From positions 1-64,000 of the forward strand of contig JAIXOL010000001.1 of the NCBI GenBank assembly GCA_027486845.1: DNA of 64,000 nucleotides, given 5' to 3'. This document shows positions 36,468-45,001 of the stretch, one piece after another (positions within the stretch are counted from its first letter, which is position 1; every line of letters starts with the position of its first letter). The position numbers and the translations under genes were made by a program. The notes below the pieces were generated by a model. It was not told the DNA's origin, did not search any database, and saw only the letters and a list, made by a program, of their open reading frames with translations. The DNA is from Cytophagaceae bacterium (lineage in GTDB: Bacteria > Bacteroidota > Bacteroidia > Cytophagales > Spirosomataceae).

Positions 36468-37613
36468 TTAGAGAGTTAATTTCAATTCATCAACTGCCTG
36501 TTTCATGAGTTCAAAATCTACTTCGTGAATCTCTCGTCCTTTGCCCAATTTTTCTAAAATTGTAATGGTCAATTGTCCGCCTAAATGTTCTCTAAACTCA
36601 TTTAATCCGTCCCACAAATTCAATTTGTCGTTTTCGCCTAGTTTTTCGTGGTAAAGCGTAAAACCAAGATTTTTAAGCAAAGTAATGATTCTGTTCACTT
36701 CTTCCTGTGAAATAAGTCCTAAAAGTTGCGAATAAATAGAATCAAGAGCAATTCCGATGGCAACGGCTTCACCATGACGAATCTCGAAATTTGTTAAATA
36801 CTCCAATTTATGAGCTGCCCAATGTCCAAAATCCAATGGTCGAGCCGAACCCATTTCAAAAGGGTCGCCACTCGAAATATGATTAGTATGCAATGCGGCC
36901 GAACGGAAAATTTGTTCTTGCATTATTTCCATTTCACGCTTAGCCATGGAAAGTGCATTTATTTCGAGCCATTCAAAAAACGGCAAATCCTTAATCAAAG
37001 CCACTTTTACAGCTTCTGAAATGCCAGAACGCCAATCACGTTCAGAAAGTGAATTTAAGAAAGTAGAATCATTGAAAACCGCAACTGGAGGTGAAAATGT
37101 GCCAAGGAAATTCTTTTTCCCTAAAAAATTTACACCATTTTTCACACCTACGCCTGAATCATTTTGAGATAAAACAGTAGTCGGAATCCTAATATGTTTT
37201 ACGCCACGATGAGCAATCGTTGAGGCATAACCAACCATGTCCAAAAAAGCCCCACCACCGATTGCTGCCACAAAAGAATGTCGGTCGATACCATATTTAT
37301 TAATAGCCAAAAGTGTTTGGTCTAAATACTGTGTATCATTTTTGACGATTTCTCCACCCGGCATAACCAAAATTTCATCAACCAAAGTAATGTTTGTATT
37401 ATTACTGAAATAGGTCTTTATTGATTCAATAAGCGTAAGGTGATTTTCAGCCACGCCATCATCAATCAAAAACAAGATTTTCTTTTGAAAGCGAGTATCA
37501 CCAAAATTATTTAAGAAGTTAATAAACGCTTGATTATCAGTCGAAAAAAGGTTTTTTGTGAAAATAATATCAAATGAATATGGTACCTGAAAGGCTTGTT
37601 GAATAAGGTTCAT
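36468..37613 (-). CDS. eboD: EboD: 3-dehydroquinate synthase-like sugar phosphate cyclase
   Basis: A 381-residue member of the sugar phosphate cyclase family. The NAD-binding stretch is GGGAFLDMVGYASTIAHRG, followed by IRIPTTVLSQNDSGVGVKNGVN. Metal ligands are Glu in ISEAVKVALIKD, His in LDFGHWAAHKLE and His in IRHGEAVAIGIALDS. Sequence features differ from housekeeping AroB, and the ebo context points to a specialised cyclase. It probably makes a cyclitol-type intermediate, but the product is unknown. Confidence 0.88.
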   Translation of the reverse strand: MNLIQQAFQVPYSFDIIFTKNLFSTDNQAFINFLNNFGDTRFQKKILFLIDDGVAENHLTLIESIKTYFSNNTNITLVDEILVMPGGEIVKNDTQYLDQTLLAINKYGIDRHSFVAAIGGGAFLDMVGYASTIAHRGVKHIRIPTTVLSQNDSGVGVKNGVNFLGKKNFLGTFSPPVAVFNDSTFLNSLSERDWRSGISEAVKVALIKDLPFFEWLEINALSMAKREMEIMQEQIFRSAALHTNHISSGDPFEMGSARPLDFGHWAAHKLEYLTNFEIRHGEAVAIGIALDSIYSQLLGLISQEEVNRIITLLKNLGFTLYHEKLGENDKLNLWDGLNEFREHLGGQLTITILEKLGKGREIHEVDFELMKQAVDELKLTL

Positions 37614-37664
37614 TATATTGGGTGAAGTCTAAAAATTATATACAATTGTTGTTTGTTATAAATA

Positions 37665-38546
37665 CTAAGTTACCGCAAAAATCTTGGCTAATTTGATTGA
37701 AATTGGGAGTAAACATAAAACTACAATGGCAAGAAAAATGTTTCCAGAAACGCTTACCCAAGCTGCATCCATCACAATCAACGAAAGTACTCCCGCTTTT
37801 ACGGCTTTACCAATATTTGGTCCGATTGGATTTGAAATGGCATTAACCAAGGGTTTAAATATCAAATAAATATGTAAAATTACGAATCCTGATGTAATTA
37901 GAAGGTTTCCTAAATTAAAAGAGATAAACAACTGAAAAGTGCTGACCAAAACGTATAAAAAAGCAGCAAAATAAAGTGTATTTTTATTTCCCCCATGCAC
38001 TTCGCCTCGACTAATCATTGTGATTGCAGCAATATAGCAAACAGGTAAAAGCCCAATCCACCACCATTGCGGAATAGAATTTTCGATGATACTCATTCCT
38101 AAAATTAAATTTCCACCTCGGCAAAGCCCCATATTGATTGGCCCCAAAAACGAATGATGCTTGCCATATTTGTTATAAATTAAGGCACAAGTGGCTACTG
38201 CTAAAGCAATTAAACTACTTAATGAACTATTAGCCATTGCTCCAAAAACGCCCAACAGCAACAAAAGAATCCCAAAAATAATCGCATTATTTTTACTCAC
38301 TTTCCCACTCGGAATTACTCTTTCTGGACGCTCAATTTTATCCAATTCTAAATCAAAAATATCATTAAAAACAATGCCACCACCGTATAAACCAATAGTT
38401 GATAGACATAAAAATACAACTTTCGTTGGGTTTATATCTTCTATTGAAAAAGAAAAGGTTGCAATGGTAACGCCAGCCAAAATATCAGCGATAGCAGTGA
38501 TAATATTGGCTGGTCTGGTAAGTTGTAAGTAAGCTTTTAGGTTCAA
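37665..38546 (-). CDS. eboC: EboC: UbiA-like membrane prenyltransferase-related protein
   Basis: A polytopic membrane protein of 293 residues in the UbiA superfamily. It starts MNLKAYLQLTRPANIITAIADILAG and carries the first aspartate-rich motif NDIFDLELDKIERPERVIPSG. The second motif position reads ISRGEVHGGNKNT, without the usual DxxxD, so classical diphosphate/Mg chemistry may be altered. About eight or nine hydrophobic helices follow. In the ebo system it is the membrane component thought to act on a lipid carrier or in transfer across the membrane. Confidence 0.9.
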   Translation of the reverse strand: MNLKAYLQLTRPANIITAIADILAGVTIATFSFSIEDINPTKVVFLCLSTIGLYGGGIVFNDIFDLELDKIERPERVIPSGKVSKNNAIIFGILLLLLGVFGAMANSSLSSLIALAVATCALIYNKYGKHHSFLGPINMGLCRGGNLILGMSIIENSIPQWWWIGLLPVCYIAAITMISRGEVHGGNKNTLYFAAFLYVLVSTFQLFISFNLGNLLITSGFVILHIYLIFKPLVNAISNPIGPNIGKAVKAGVLSLIVMDAAWVSVSGNIFLAIVVLCLLPISIKLAKIFAVT

Positions 38547-38586
38547 GGTTTTGGTGTTTTTCTAGAATCAAGAATTTTACTTTTAT

Positions 38587-39606
38587 TTAACTAATTATCA
38601 AAGAATTTTTATCGACTCTCGGAATTTGTCCACCACGTAATACTGTGTTCCCATTGAATTTGAGACTTTGGTCAATTACTACTGGGGTTTCAAAATCAGC
38701 CATATTTATTTGTCCACTTTGGGCAAAAGCATTGATGGCATTTTGATAAGTTACTAATTTAATATCAGCATCCGCAATTCCTTTTATTTTCATCAAAGCG
38801 GCTGTTTTTGGCACAGCTAATGGGTCACTTATGCCCCAATCGGCAGCGGAGTTTATCATAATTCTTTCTGAGCCATATTTTTTTACGATTTCTACCATTC
38901 GTTCATTACCCATTTTGGTAAATGGATAAATTGTAAATGCCGCCCAAAAACCTTTATCAAGCACACTTTCTACAGTTTCTTCATTATTATGGTCGATTAT
39001 TACCATGCTTGGTTCAATTCCGTGTTCGATAGCAATTGACATACTTAGTTCAGTTCCTTTCTTTTTATCACGGTGAGGTGTATGAACTTGCACGGGCAAA
39101 CCTGCTTCTTTCGATAATTCGAGTTGTAAACGATAGTATTTTTCTTCGGCGGCTGTTTGGTCGTCAAAACCTATTTCACCGACACCAACTACACCTTCTT
39201 TATACAAAAATAATGGTAAAATCTCCATTACTTGTTCAGCCAAAGCCTCATTATTTGCCTCACGCGAGTTTAAGCCAATTGTGCAATAATGTTTTATTCC
39301 AAACTGTGACGAACGGAAACGTTCCCAACCAACCAAGCTGCTAAAATAATCTTTGAATGAAGCCAAACCTGTGCGTGGCTGACCCAACCAAAAAGCAGGT
39401 TCAATAATTGCCACAACGCCTGCATCAATCAACGCCGTGTAATCGTCAGTAGTTCGGGAAGTCATGTGAATATGTGGGTCAAAGAATTTCATATCTTTGA
39501 TGTAATCCATATAATTTGCCTGCACACTTTTTGATGTTGCAAGTTCTTCGGCAGTACCTTCAAAATGCGAAGGATTTTGCGATATTTCAGCGTGTTTTTG
39601 ACACAT
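38587..39606 (-). CDS. eboB: EboB: TatD-like metal-dependent hydrolase
   Basis: A 339-residue TatD/PHP-like amidohydrolase-superfamily protein. Metal-binding HxH is in FFDPHIHMTSRTTDD, Glu in VGVGEIGFDDQ, His in PVQVHTPHRDKK and IIDHNNEE, and Asp in MINSAADWGISD. The N-terminal 35 residues before the barrel are variable, so the start could be at a later Met (MDYIKD or MKFFDP). It fits the ebo gene order exactly (A-B-C-D-E-F). Reaction unknown. Confidence 0.87.
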   Translation of the reverse strand: MCQKHAEISQNPSHFEGTAEELATSKSVQANYMDYIKDMKFFDPHIHMTSRTTDDYTALIDAGVVAIIEPAFWLGQPRTGLASFKDYFSSLVGWERFRSSQFGIKHYCTIGLNSREANNEALAEQVMEILPLFLYKEGVVGVGEIGFDDQTAAEEKYYRLQLELSKEAGLPVQVHTPHRDKKKGTELSMSIAIEHGIEPSMVIIDHNNEETVESVLDKGFWAAFTIYPFTKMGNERMVEIVKKYGSERIMINSAADWGISDPLAVPKTAALMKIKGIADADIKLVTYQNAINAFAQSGQINMADFETPVVIDQSLKFNGNTVLRGGQIPRVDKNSLIIS

Positions 39607-39641
39607 TTTATTGATTCTATTGTTGTTAATAATCCATTATT

Positions 39642-40448
39642 CTAAACCTCAAGTGTGTTCCAAGTTAGTATTTGCTTATCGAGCTCTGTATGTTTTTTTA
39701 ATTCTCCTTTGAGTGCAAGAAAATCAGTTTCTTTACAAACCAAGGCCGCTGCGATATTATCATTTGAATTTTGAGATATAAATAAGGTACAAATATCTTC
39801 AAAAATTGCTTCATTAATAAATTTACTCACCAAACGCCACGCCTGTGCAGGAATCGTGCGACCTGCCGCCCAACGCTCATGTGCTAGGTTAGAAATTGAA
39901 ATTGCCAATGCTTGGTTTGCTCGTTCATTCAAACCTTGAATGTGGTGAATAGGTTTATCATTAAAAATACATTTCAAAACCAACTGATTCCACGCTAGTT
40001 CTGAGAAATTTTGCATCGGATATGGATTTTGAAAAGCAATTGCATCGAAAACCAAACCAATGTTTGAACGCACCGCATCGGTAGCACGTAGAAGCCAATA
40101 TTTAGGATATGCAAAAAAAGGAAGGGCAGATATTAACGCAACTGCTTCATTGTTTTCGGCAGTTTCAAAAAGCGAATTAAGAGTTTTAGTATAAATATCC
40201 TTCTCTGAACTATCAAGCGTAGTTAGTATATAGACTCTTACCAATCTATCTAAAGACCAACCGTTGATAGAAATATCATTGATAACAGAAGTTGAAAGAA
40301 TAGGCGTTTTACTTATGAATCTGGGTGTGGAAACAAATGCGATTTGCAGCGATTGCATACTACCATTACTTCTTGATACAACCCAACTTATTTCTTTTGG
40401 CGAAGCATACTCTTTTATCTTTTCAAATAATTGTTCTGAAAAATTCAT
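39642..40448 (-). CDS. eboA: EboA domain-containing protein
   Basis: The first gene of the ebo operon, encoding a helical EboA-family protein. I choose the ATG at 40448 (MNFSEQLFEKIKEYA). An ATG at 40463 is also possible. Family-type segments include NGWSLDRLVRVYIL, ALISALPFFAYPKYWLLRATDAVRSNIGLVFDAIAFQNPYP, FSELAWNQLVLKCIFNDKPI and HERWAAGRTIPAQAWRLVSKF. There is no catalytic motif. Its role within the ebo complex is unknown. Downstream genes follow at 35-113 nt spacings. Confidence 0.87.
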   Translation of the reverse strand: MNFSEQLFEKIKEYASPKEISWVVSRSNGSMQSLQIAFVSTPRFISKTPILSTSVINDISINGWSLDRLVRVYILTTLDSSEKDIYTKTLNSLFETAENNEAVALISALPFFAYPKYWLLRATDAVRSNIGLVFDAIAFQNPYPMQNFSELAWNQLVLKCIFNDKPIHHIQGLNERANQALAISISNLAHERWAAGRTIPAQAWRLVSKFINEAIFEDICTLFISQNSNDNIAAALVCKETDFLALKGELKKHTELDKQILTWNTLEV

Positions 40449-41090
40449 GGTTTTGTTAGGCAAAATAATGATTATTTATGAATTAATTCATTGATTATAA
40501 GGTTTTTGTGTATTTATTGTTTTACAGAAACCGAAATGTTATCTGTAAATATTCATTAATTATTTTATCCATGATATGATACAAATCACTTTCAGATATA
40601 AAAGTTAAGTTAAAATGTAAGGTCTAATTAGCAAATTGTTTCATTGTTTACATATTGACTTGGGCAAAGACTGGGAACAAAATCACCAAAACAAATGCAA
40701 ATATAGCATAAAGAAAAGAGAAAATTTAGTTTGGAATAGCCTGTGTTTGCTCTTATTTTAAGCAAAAAATGAATATAAGTTATTAAACTATCCTGATTGA
40801 CCTACAACTACTTTGAATTTTAAAGCCCATTTACGATAAAACTGATTAACATAACAACCCGCTGCTGTTTCTTGAAGTGATTTTTTATCTTATACATGAG
40901 GTTTCCCTAATAACCTGTCGCTACATCATTTGATTTCCATAATGCTAATAGAAGAAATGAAAAGTCTATTATTATCGTAATTTATTTTGGTTAATTCAAT
41001 TTCAACAATAAATCTGAAATTGGATATGCTGAGAAATTTATTGGTTTCAAGAACCACAGAATAATTAATAAAAATATACTTATTTTCACA
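40449..41090. promoter_or_regulatory. Divergent control region between eboA and the homogentisate operon
   Basis: An AT-rich gap of about 640 nt. On the minus strand TATATTTG (40705 to 40698) matches a Bacteroidota -7 box and could start eboA with a 5' leader of roughly 240 nt. A hairpin TTTGCT (40746-40751) / AGCAAA (40761-40766) lies upstream of it. Between 40788 and about 40880 (minus) one frame reads QETAAGCYVNQFYRKWALKF..., which looks like a coding remnant but has no start. No complete gene is supported. Confidence 0.45.
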
Positions 41091-41114
41091 TTTATGTTGA
41101 TATATCAACATAAA
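41091..41114. promoter_or_regulatory. Perfect 24-bp palindrome, likely MarR operator
   Basis: Half-site TTTATGTTGATA followed by its exact reverse complement, with no spacer, ends 15 nt before the MarR-family start codon at 41130. The core TTGATATATCAA is of the size and symmetry bound by MarR dimers. Autoregulation and control of the downstream catabolic operon are the natural inference. Confidence 0.75.
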
Positions 41115-41129
41115 TTTTTAATTTTGAAA

Positions 41130-41558
41130 ATGGAACAGCTTAATCAGTCATTTTTTTACACTTTAGAAAAGGCCATTAAAGTATATCGTCAATATTTTCA
41201 AACCCAATTAAAAAATGCAGGGTATGGAATAACGCTAGACCAATGGCTTGTTTTAAATATGATTATTGACTACAATGGAATCACCCAAACTGAAATTGCT
41301 AAAAGAGTTTTTAAAGATAAAGCATCCATTACAAGAATTTTTGATCTTTTGGAATCTAACGGGTATATAGAAAGAATTCCGCACCCAACTCATGGGAAAA
41401 TGACTCAAATTAATATTACTCAAAAGGGAAACGAAACTATTGATATGCTTAAAAAAGAAGTTCCCAAATTTAGAGACTTTGCTCTGAAAAATATTTCAGA
41501 AGACCAAAAACAAGAAACCCAAGCTGTCTTAAAATCAATTATTTATAACTGTATCTAA
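41130..41558 (+). CDS. MarR-family transcriptional regulator
   Basis: A 142-residue winged-helix regulator starting MEQLNQSFFYTLEKAIKVYR. The helix-turn-helix is NGITQTEIAKRVFKDKASITRIFDLLESNGYIER, and the wing is HPTHGKMTQINITQKG. The longer frame from 41094 begins inside the palindromic operator, so the ATG at 41130 is preferred. It is followed 6 nt later by the transporter gene. By analogy with other MarR repressors of aromatic catabolism, the ligand is probably an aromatic acid of the pathway encoded downstream. Confidence 0.92.
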   Translation: MEQLNQSFFYTLEKAIKVYRQYFQTQLKNAGYGITLDQWLVLNMIIDYNGITQTEIAKRVFKDKASITRIFDLLESNGYIERIPHPTHGKMTQINITQKGNETIDMLKKEVPKFRDFALKNISEDQKQETQAVLKSIIYNCI

Positions 41559-41564
41559 AAAACT

Positions 41565-42899
41565 ATGATGCTTGAAAATAAAATGAAAACGGCTATAATA
41601 GCCTCTGCAACAGGGACTTTATTGGAGTGGTATGATTTGTTTTTGGCTGTGATTTTAGCAAAATTATTGAGCAGTCAGCTATTTCCTGCCAATAGTAATA
41701 CAGCATTTTTGGAGACTTTGGCCATAGTAGGCTCCTCGTTTTTTGTACGACCTATTGGCTCATTATTCTTTGGGAGCATGGGTGACAGAAAAGGACGGAA
41801 AAAATCATTTTTGCTATCCTTGCTACTTATGGGTGGAGCTACTTTTTTTATTGGACTTATTCCAACATTTAACCAAATTGGCTGGGCGGCACCTATCTTA
41901 TTGTTAGTGCTAAGGTTGGCACAAGGCTTTGCTCTAAGTGGCGAGTACTCTGGTGCAATTGTGTATGTCGCCGAAAATGCCCCTGCCAACAAACGTGGCT
42001 ATTATACTGGCTTCATTCAAGCCACTGTGCCAATAGGGCTTTTGCTATGTTTAGTTGTGGTGATTGCGGTGCAGTCAGTAATGAGTCCTGAGGCTTTTAA
42101 TAGTTGGGGCTGGCGATTGCCATTTTTGAGTAGTGCTATTTTAGTATTATTTTCTTATTTGGCAAGGCGAAAAATGGATGAAACACCTGTGTATTTGGCA
42201 ATGAAAGCCTCGGGAAGTTTATCAAAGTCGCCCGTAAGAGAATCATTGAATACGTGGAAGAAAATAAAGCTCATATTGATGTTGATTTTTGGAGGAAACG
42301 CAGCTCAAAGTACCATTATGCAGACTTCACAATTTGTAACACTTTATTTTTTACACAGAGCCATGAAAGTAGATGAGTTTACAAGTTTTACTATTTTGGC
42401 TGTGGCTTTGCTTCTTGGAACACCGTTTTTTCAATGGGCGGGAGCCTTAAGCGATAGAATAGGACGAAAAAGAGTCATATTTATGGGAATATGTTTAGGT
42501 TTAATTTCAATACCAATCTCATTTTATCTTTTTAATACTTTGGGTAATCCGGAGGGTTTGAGCACCACTCATGGTCTGACGCTTAGCACAACATTTCTTT
42601 TTATTTTTATGGCGTTTATAAACATGATAGCCAGTGCCTTAGTATATGGCCCAATGGGTATATTTGTAATGGAATATTTTGAAAGCAAGGTAAGATATAC
42701 TAGCATGGGTTTTACCCACAATATAGGCAATGGACTCATTGGTGGGGCTACTCCATTGGTTACAGAATTTCTCAAAGCAAATATAATAGTAGGGGCTGCT
42801 TTGTCACCTTTTGTGGGATTGTTATATCCCATAGGGTTAGTGATGTTAGCATTTCTTATTAATCCGTTTTTAAAAGAAAGTAAGGACTTACAAGATTAA
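41565..42899 (+). CDS. MFS transporter, metabolite:H+ symporter (MHS) type
   Basis: A 12-helix major facilitator protein of 444 residues. It begins with the MHS-type segment SATGTLLEWYDLFLAVILAKLL, and has the MFS motif GSMGDRKGRKKSF in the first loop and a matching ALSDRIGRKRV in the second half. MHS carriers take up organic acids with protons. Its place between the MarR gene and the catabolic genes suggests import of the aromatic substrate. It shows no unusual insertions. Confidence 0.92.
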   Translation: MMLENKMKTAIIASATGTLLEWYDLFLAVILAKLLSSQLFPANSNTAFLETLAIVGSSFFVRPIGSLFFGSMGDRKGRKKSFLLSLLLMGGATFFIGLIPTFNQIGWAAPILLLVLRLAQGFALSGEYSGAIVYVAENAPANKRGYYTGFIQATVPIGLLLCLVVVIAVQSVMSPEAFNSWGWRLPFLSSAILVLFSYLARRKMDETPVYLAMKASGSLSKSPVRESLNTWKKIKLILMLIFGGNAAQSTIMQTSQFVTLYFLHRAMKVDEFTSFTILAVALLLGTPFFQWAGALSDRIGRKRVIFMGICLGLISIPISFYLFNTLGNPEGLSTTHGLTLSTTFLFIFMAFINMIASALVYGPMGIFVMEYFESKVRYTSMGFTHNIGNGLIGGATPLVTEFLKANIIVGAALSPFVGLLYPIGLVMLAFLINPFLKESKDLQD

Positions 42900-42917
42900 A
42901 TTTAAAATACAGAAATC

Positions 42918-43874
42918 ATGCAAAAACAATTTGCCAGTGTTTCAGATTTGGAGGAAAAACAAATCACATTTACTGAAATAGCACCCAATATTTATGCTTA
43001 CACTACTCAAGGTGACCCTAATAGTGCTGTGATTATTGGCGATGACCATGTGTTGGTTATGGAAGCACAAGCAACTCCAGTGATGGCAAAAGCCTTAATT
43101 GAAAAAATTAGAACAGTTACTGACAAGCCCATAAAATACCTAATACTAAGCCATTATCATGCAGTAAGGGTTTTGGGTGCCTCTGCCTTTGATAGTGCGG
43201 AAATTGTTTGCTCCGCCAAAACTTTAGAAATGATAAATGAACGTGGTGAGCAGGATTTTAAAAGTGAAACCGACCGATTTCCAAGGTTATTTAGGTCTGT
43301 GGAATCGATTCCACATTTGACTTACCCAACCATCACATTCGAGACAGCAATGACCATCAATTTGGGCAATAGAATTGTAGAATTGAAACACTTAGGTGCT
43401 GGGCATACCCGTGGCGACATAATAGCTTGGGTGCCAGATTGCAAGGCACTTTTTAGTGGAGACTTGCTTGAATACGGAGCTACGCCTTATTGCGGAGATG
43501 CCCAATTAGAAGAGTGGCCTCAAACCCTGCAACATATAAAAGCATTGGGTGCTGTTTGTGCAGTCCCTGGTCGTGGAAATGCTCTATTTAATGAAAATGA
43601 AGTAAATGAATCAATAGATAGCACCACGAAATACGTAACAATGCTGCTCGAAACAGCAAAAGCTGCAGTTGCAAAAGGTTTAGATTTGACCGAAGCCTAT
43701 AAGGAAATTCATGGTTTAATGAAACCAATTTTTGGCGATTATGTCATTTTTGAACATTGTATGCCATTTAATGTTACACGTGCCTATGAAGAAGCTCAAG
43801 GTATCAAACATCCTAAAATCTGGACGGCGGAAAAAGACAAAGAAATGTGGTTTGCATTGCAAGCAAGTATTTGA
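42918..43874 (+). CDS. MBL-fold protein lacking the canonical zinc motif
   Basis: A 318-residue protein with the overall metallo-beta-lactamase pattern: AYTTQGDPNSAVIIGDDHVLVMEA, then YLILSHYHAVRVLGASAF, LGAGHTRGDIIAW, ALFSGDLLEYGATPYCGD. The position that is normally HxHxDH reads HYHAVR, so the Asp and third His are absent. Later ligands His (GAGHTRGD) and Asp (SGD) remain. It may bind one metal, or a different metal, or be a catalytically divergent branch kept in aromatic degradation clusters. No signal peptide. It lies 18 nt after the transporter gene. Confidence 0.85.
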   Translation: MQKQFASVSDLEEKQITFTEIAPNIYAYTTQGDPNSAVIIGDDHVLVMEAQATPVMAKALIEKIRTVTDKPIKYLILSHYHAVRVLGASAFDSAEIVCSAKTLEMINERGEQDFKSETDRFPRLFRSVESIPHLTYPTITFETAMTINLGNRIVELKHLGAGHTRGDIIAWVPDCKALFSGDLLEYGATPYCGDAQLEEWPQTLQHIKALGAVCAVPGRGNALFNENEVNESIDSTTKYVTMLLETAKAAVAKGLDLTEAYKEIHGLMKPIFGDYVIFEHCMPFNVTRAYEEAQGIKHPKIWTAEKDKEMWFALQASI

Positions 43875-43896
43875 TTTTTTAAGAAGAACAATAATC

Positions 43897-44997
43897 ATGA
43901 AATCATTAAACAATACACGTCGGTCATTTTTGAAAAATACAGCTTTAGGAGCAGTGTTTTCAGTAACACCAGCTATAATAAAAGCTGAAAATGTAGCGAC
44001 TATAGCCCTACAAACCAAATTGACGAAGGAATACGGATTATCGGTTCCCATCATTTCAGCAGGTATGGCATTTATTGCTAATGCCGAATTAGCTATAGCC
44101 GTTTCAAAAACGGGTGCTTTTGGACAGATGAGTGGTTCTGGATTTCCAGTGGATTATTTGAAAAGTCAGATACAAAAAATTAAAGCAGAACTGAAGGGAA
44201 AACCTTTTGGAGTAAATTTTATACCTCGTTTTATTCAGATTGAACATATTGAAGTATGTATTGCGGAGAAAGTACCTGTCGTAGTTTTTTTCTGGGACGA
44301 TGTGCCTGCTCAATATATAAAGAGACTAAAAGAAAATAAAATAAAAGTTTGGATACAGATAGGTAGTTTATCAGAGGCCAAAGTAGCCGTTGAAGCTGGT
44401 GCAGATGCCTTAATTGTGCAAGGATTCGAGGCTGGGGGGCATAATAGAAGCACGGTTTCTGTATTTTCTTTATTGCCCAATATTAAAAAAGCCTTTCCAC
44501 AAATACCCCTGATTGTGGCAGGTGGCATTGCTGATGGCCAAGGATTAGCCGCCGCACTTACTTTGGGAGCAGATGCAGTTTCGGTTGGTACTCGATTTTT
44601 AGCTACCTCAGAATCAAATGCACATCCCGAATACAAAAAAAGAGTTGTGGCAGCCGAGGTGAACGATACGGTGCATCATAATATATTTGGTTTTGATTTT
44701 CCTGATGCCACAGTAAGGGGTATTCGCAATAAAATAGTGGCAGAATATGAAGGCAAAGATTATCCTGCCCCTTATGCTAATAAAAAACCCGAAGATTTTC
44801 CAATCATTGGCCAGTCAGCGATGGGGCCAATTAGGCGGTTTTCGGGTGTGCTACCAACACCAGAAACCACAGGCGATTTTGAGCAAATGAGCTTATTGGC
44901 AGGTGAGTCTGTCGGACTTATAAAAGATATAAAACCAGTAGCAGAAATTGTATCTCAAATGGTAAAAGAAGCTAAGATTTGCTTGTCAAAATTCTAA
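43897..44997 (+). CDS. Tat-exported nitronate monooxygenase-family flavoprotein
   Basis: A 366-residue TIM-barrel flavoprotein of the 2-nitropropane dioxygenase/nitronate monooxygenase family. I start at 43897, giving a twin-arginine signal MKSLNNTRRSFLKNTALGAV. The frame open from 43732 overlaps the previous gene. Family motifs are PIISAGMAFIANAELAIAVSKTGAFG, ALIVQGFEAGGHNRS (active-site His) and LIVAGGIADGQGLAAALTLGADAVSVGTRFLA (FMN phosphate binding). Export of such an enzyme is unusual. Its role in the pathway is unclear, since it may act on a nitro-aromatic or on a quinone. Confidence 0.85.
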   Translation: MKSLNNTRRSFLKNTALGAVFSVTPAIIKAENVATIALQTKLTKEYGLSVPIISAGMAFIANAELAIAVSKTGAFGQMSGSGFPVDYLKSQIQKIKAELKGKPFGVNFIPRFIQIEHIEVCIAEKVPVVVFFWDDVPAQYIKRLKENKIKVWIQIGSLSEAKVAVEAGADALIVQGFEAGGHNRSTVSVFSLLPNIKKAFPQIPLIVAGGIADGQGLAAALTLGADAVSVGTRFLATSESNAHPEYKKRVVAAEVNDTVHHNIFGFDFPDATVRGIRNKIVAEYEGKDYPAPYANKKPEDFPIIGQSAMGPIRRFSGVLPTPETTGDFEQMSLLAGESVGLIKDIKPVAEIVSQMVKEAKICLSKF

Positions 44998-45001
44998 ATC
45001 T

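Noticed and set aside
40788-40880. Minus-strand stretch QETAAGCYVNQFYRKWALKF that looks like a gene fragment
   Set aside because: No start codon, under 35 codons, and I cannot link it to a transposase or any family. Noted only within the control region.
40926-41111. 61-codon minus-strand frame starting inside the 24-bp palindrome
   Set aside because: Its ATG is a by-product of the symmetric operator. Composition is that of AT-rich spacer DNA, and no family is recognisable.
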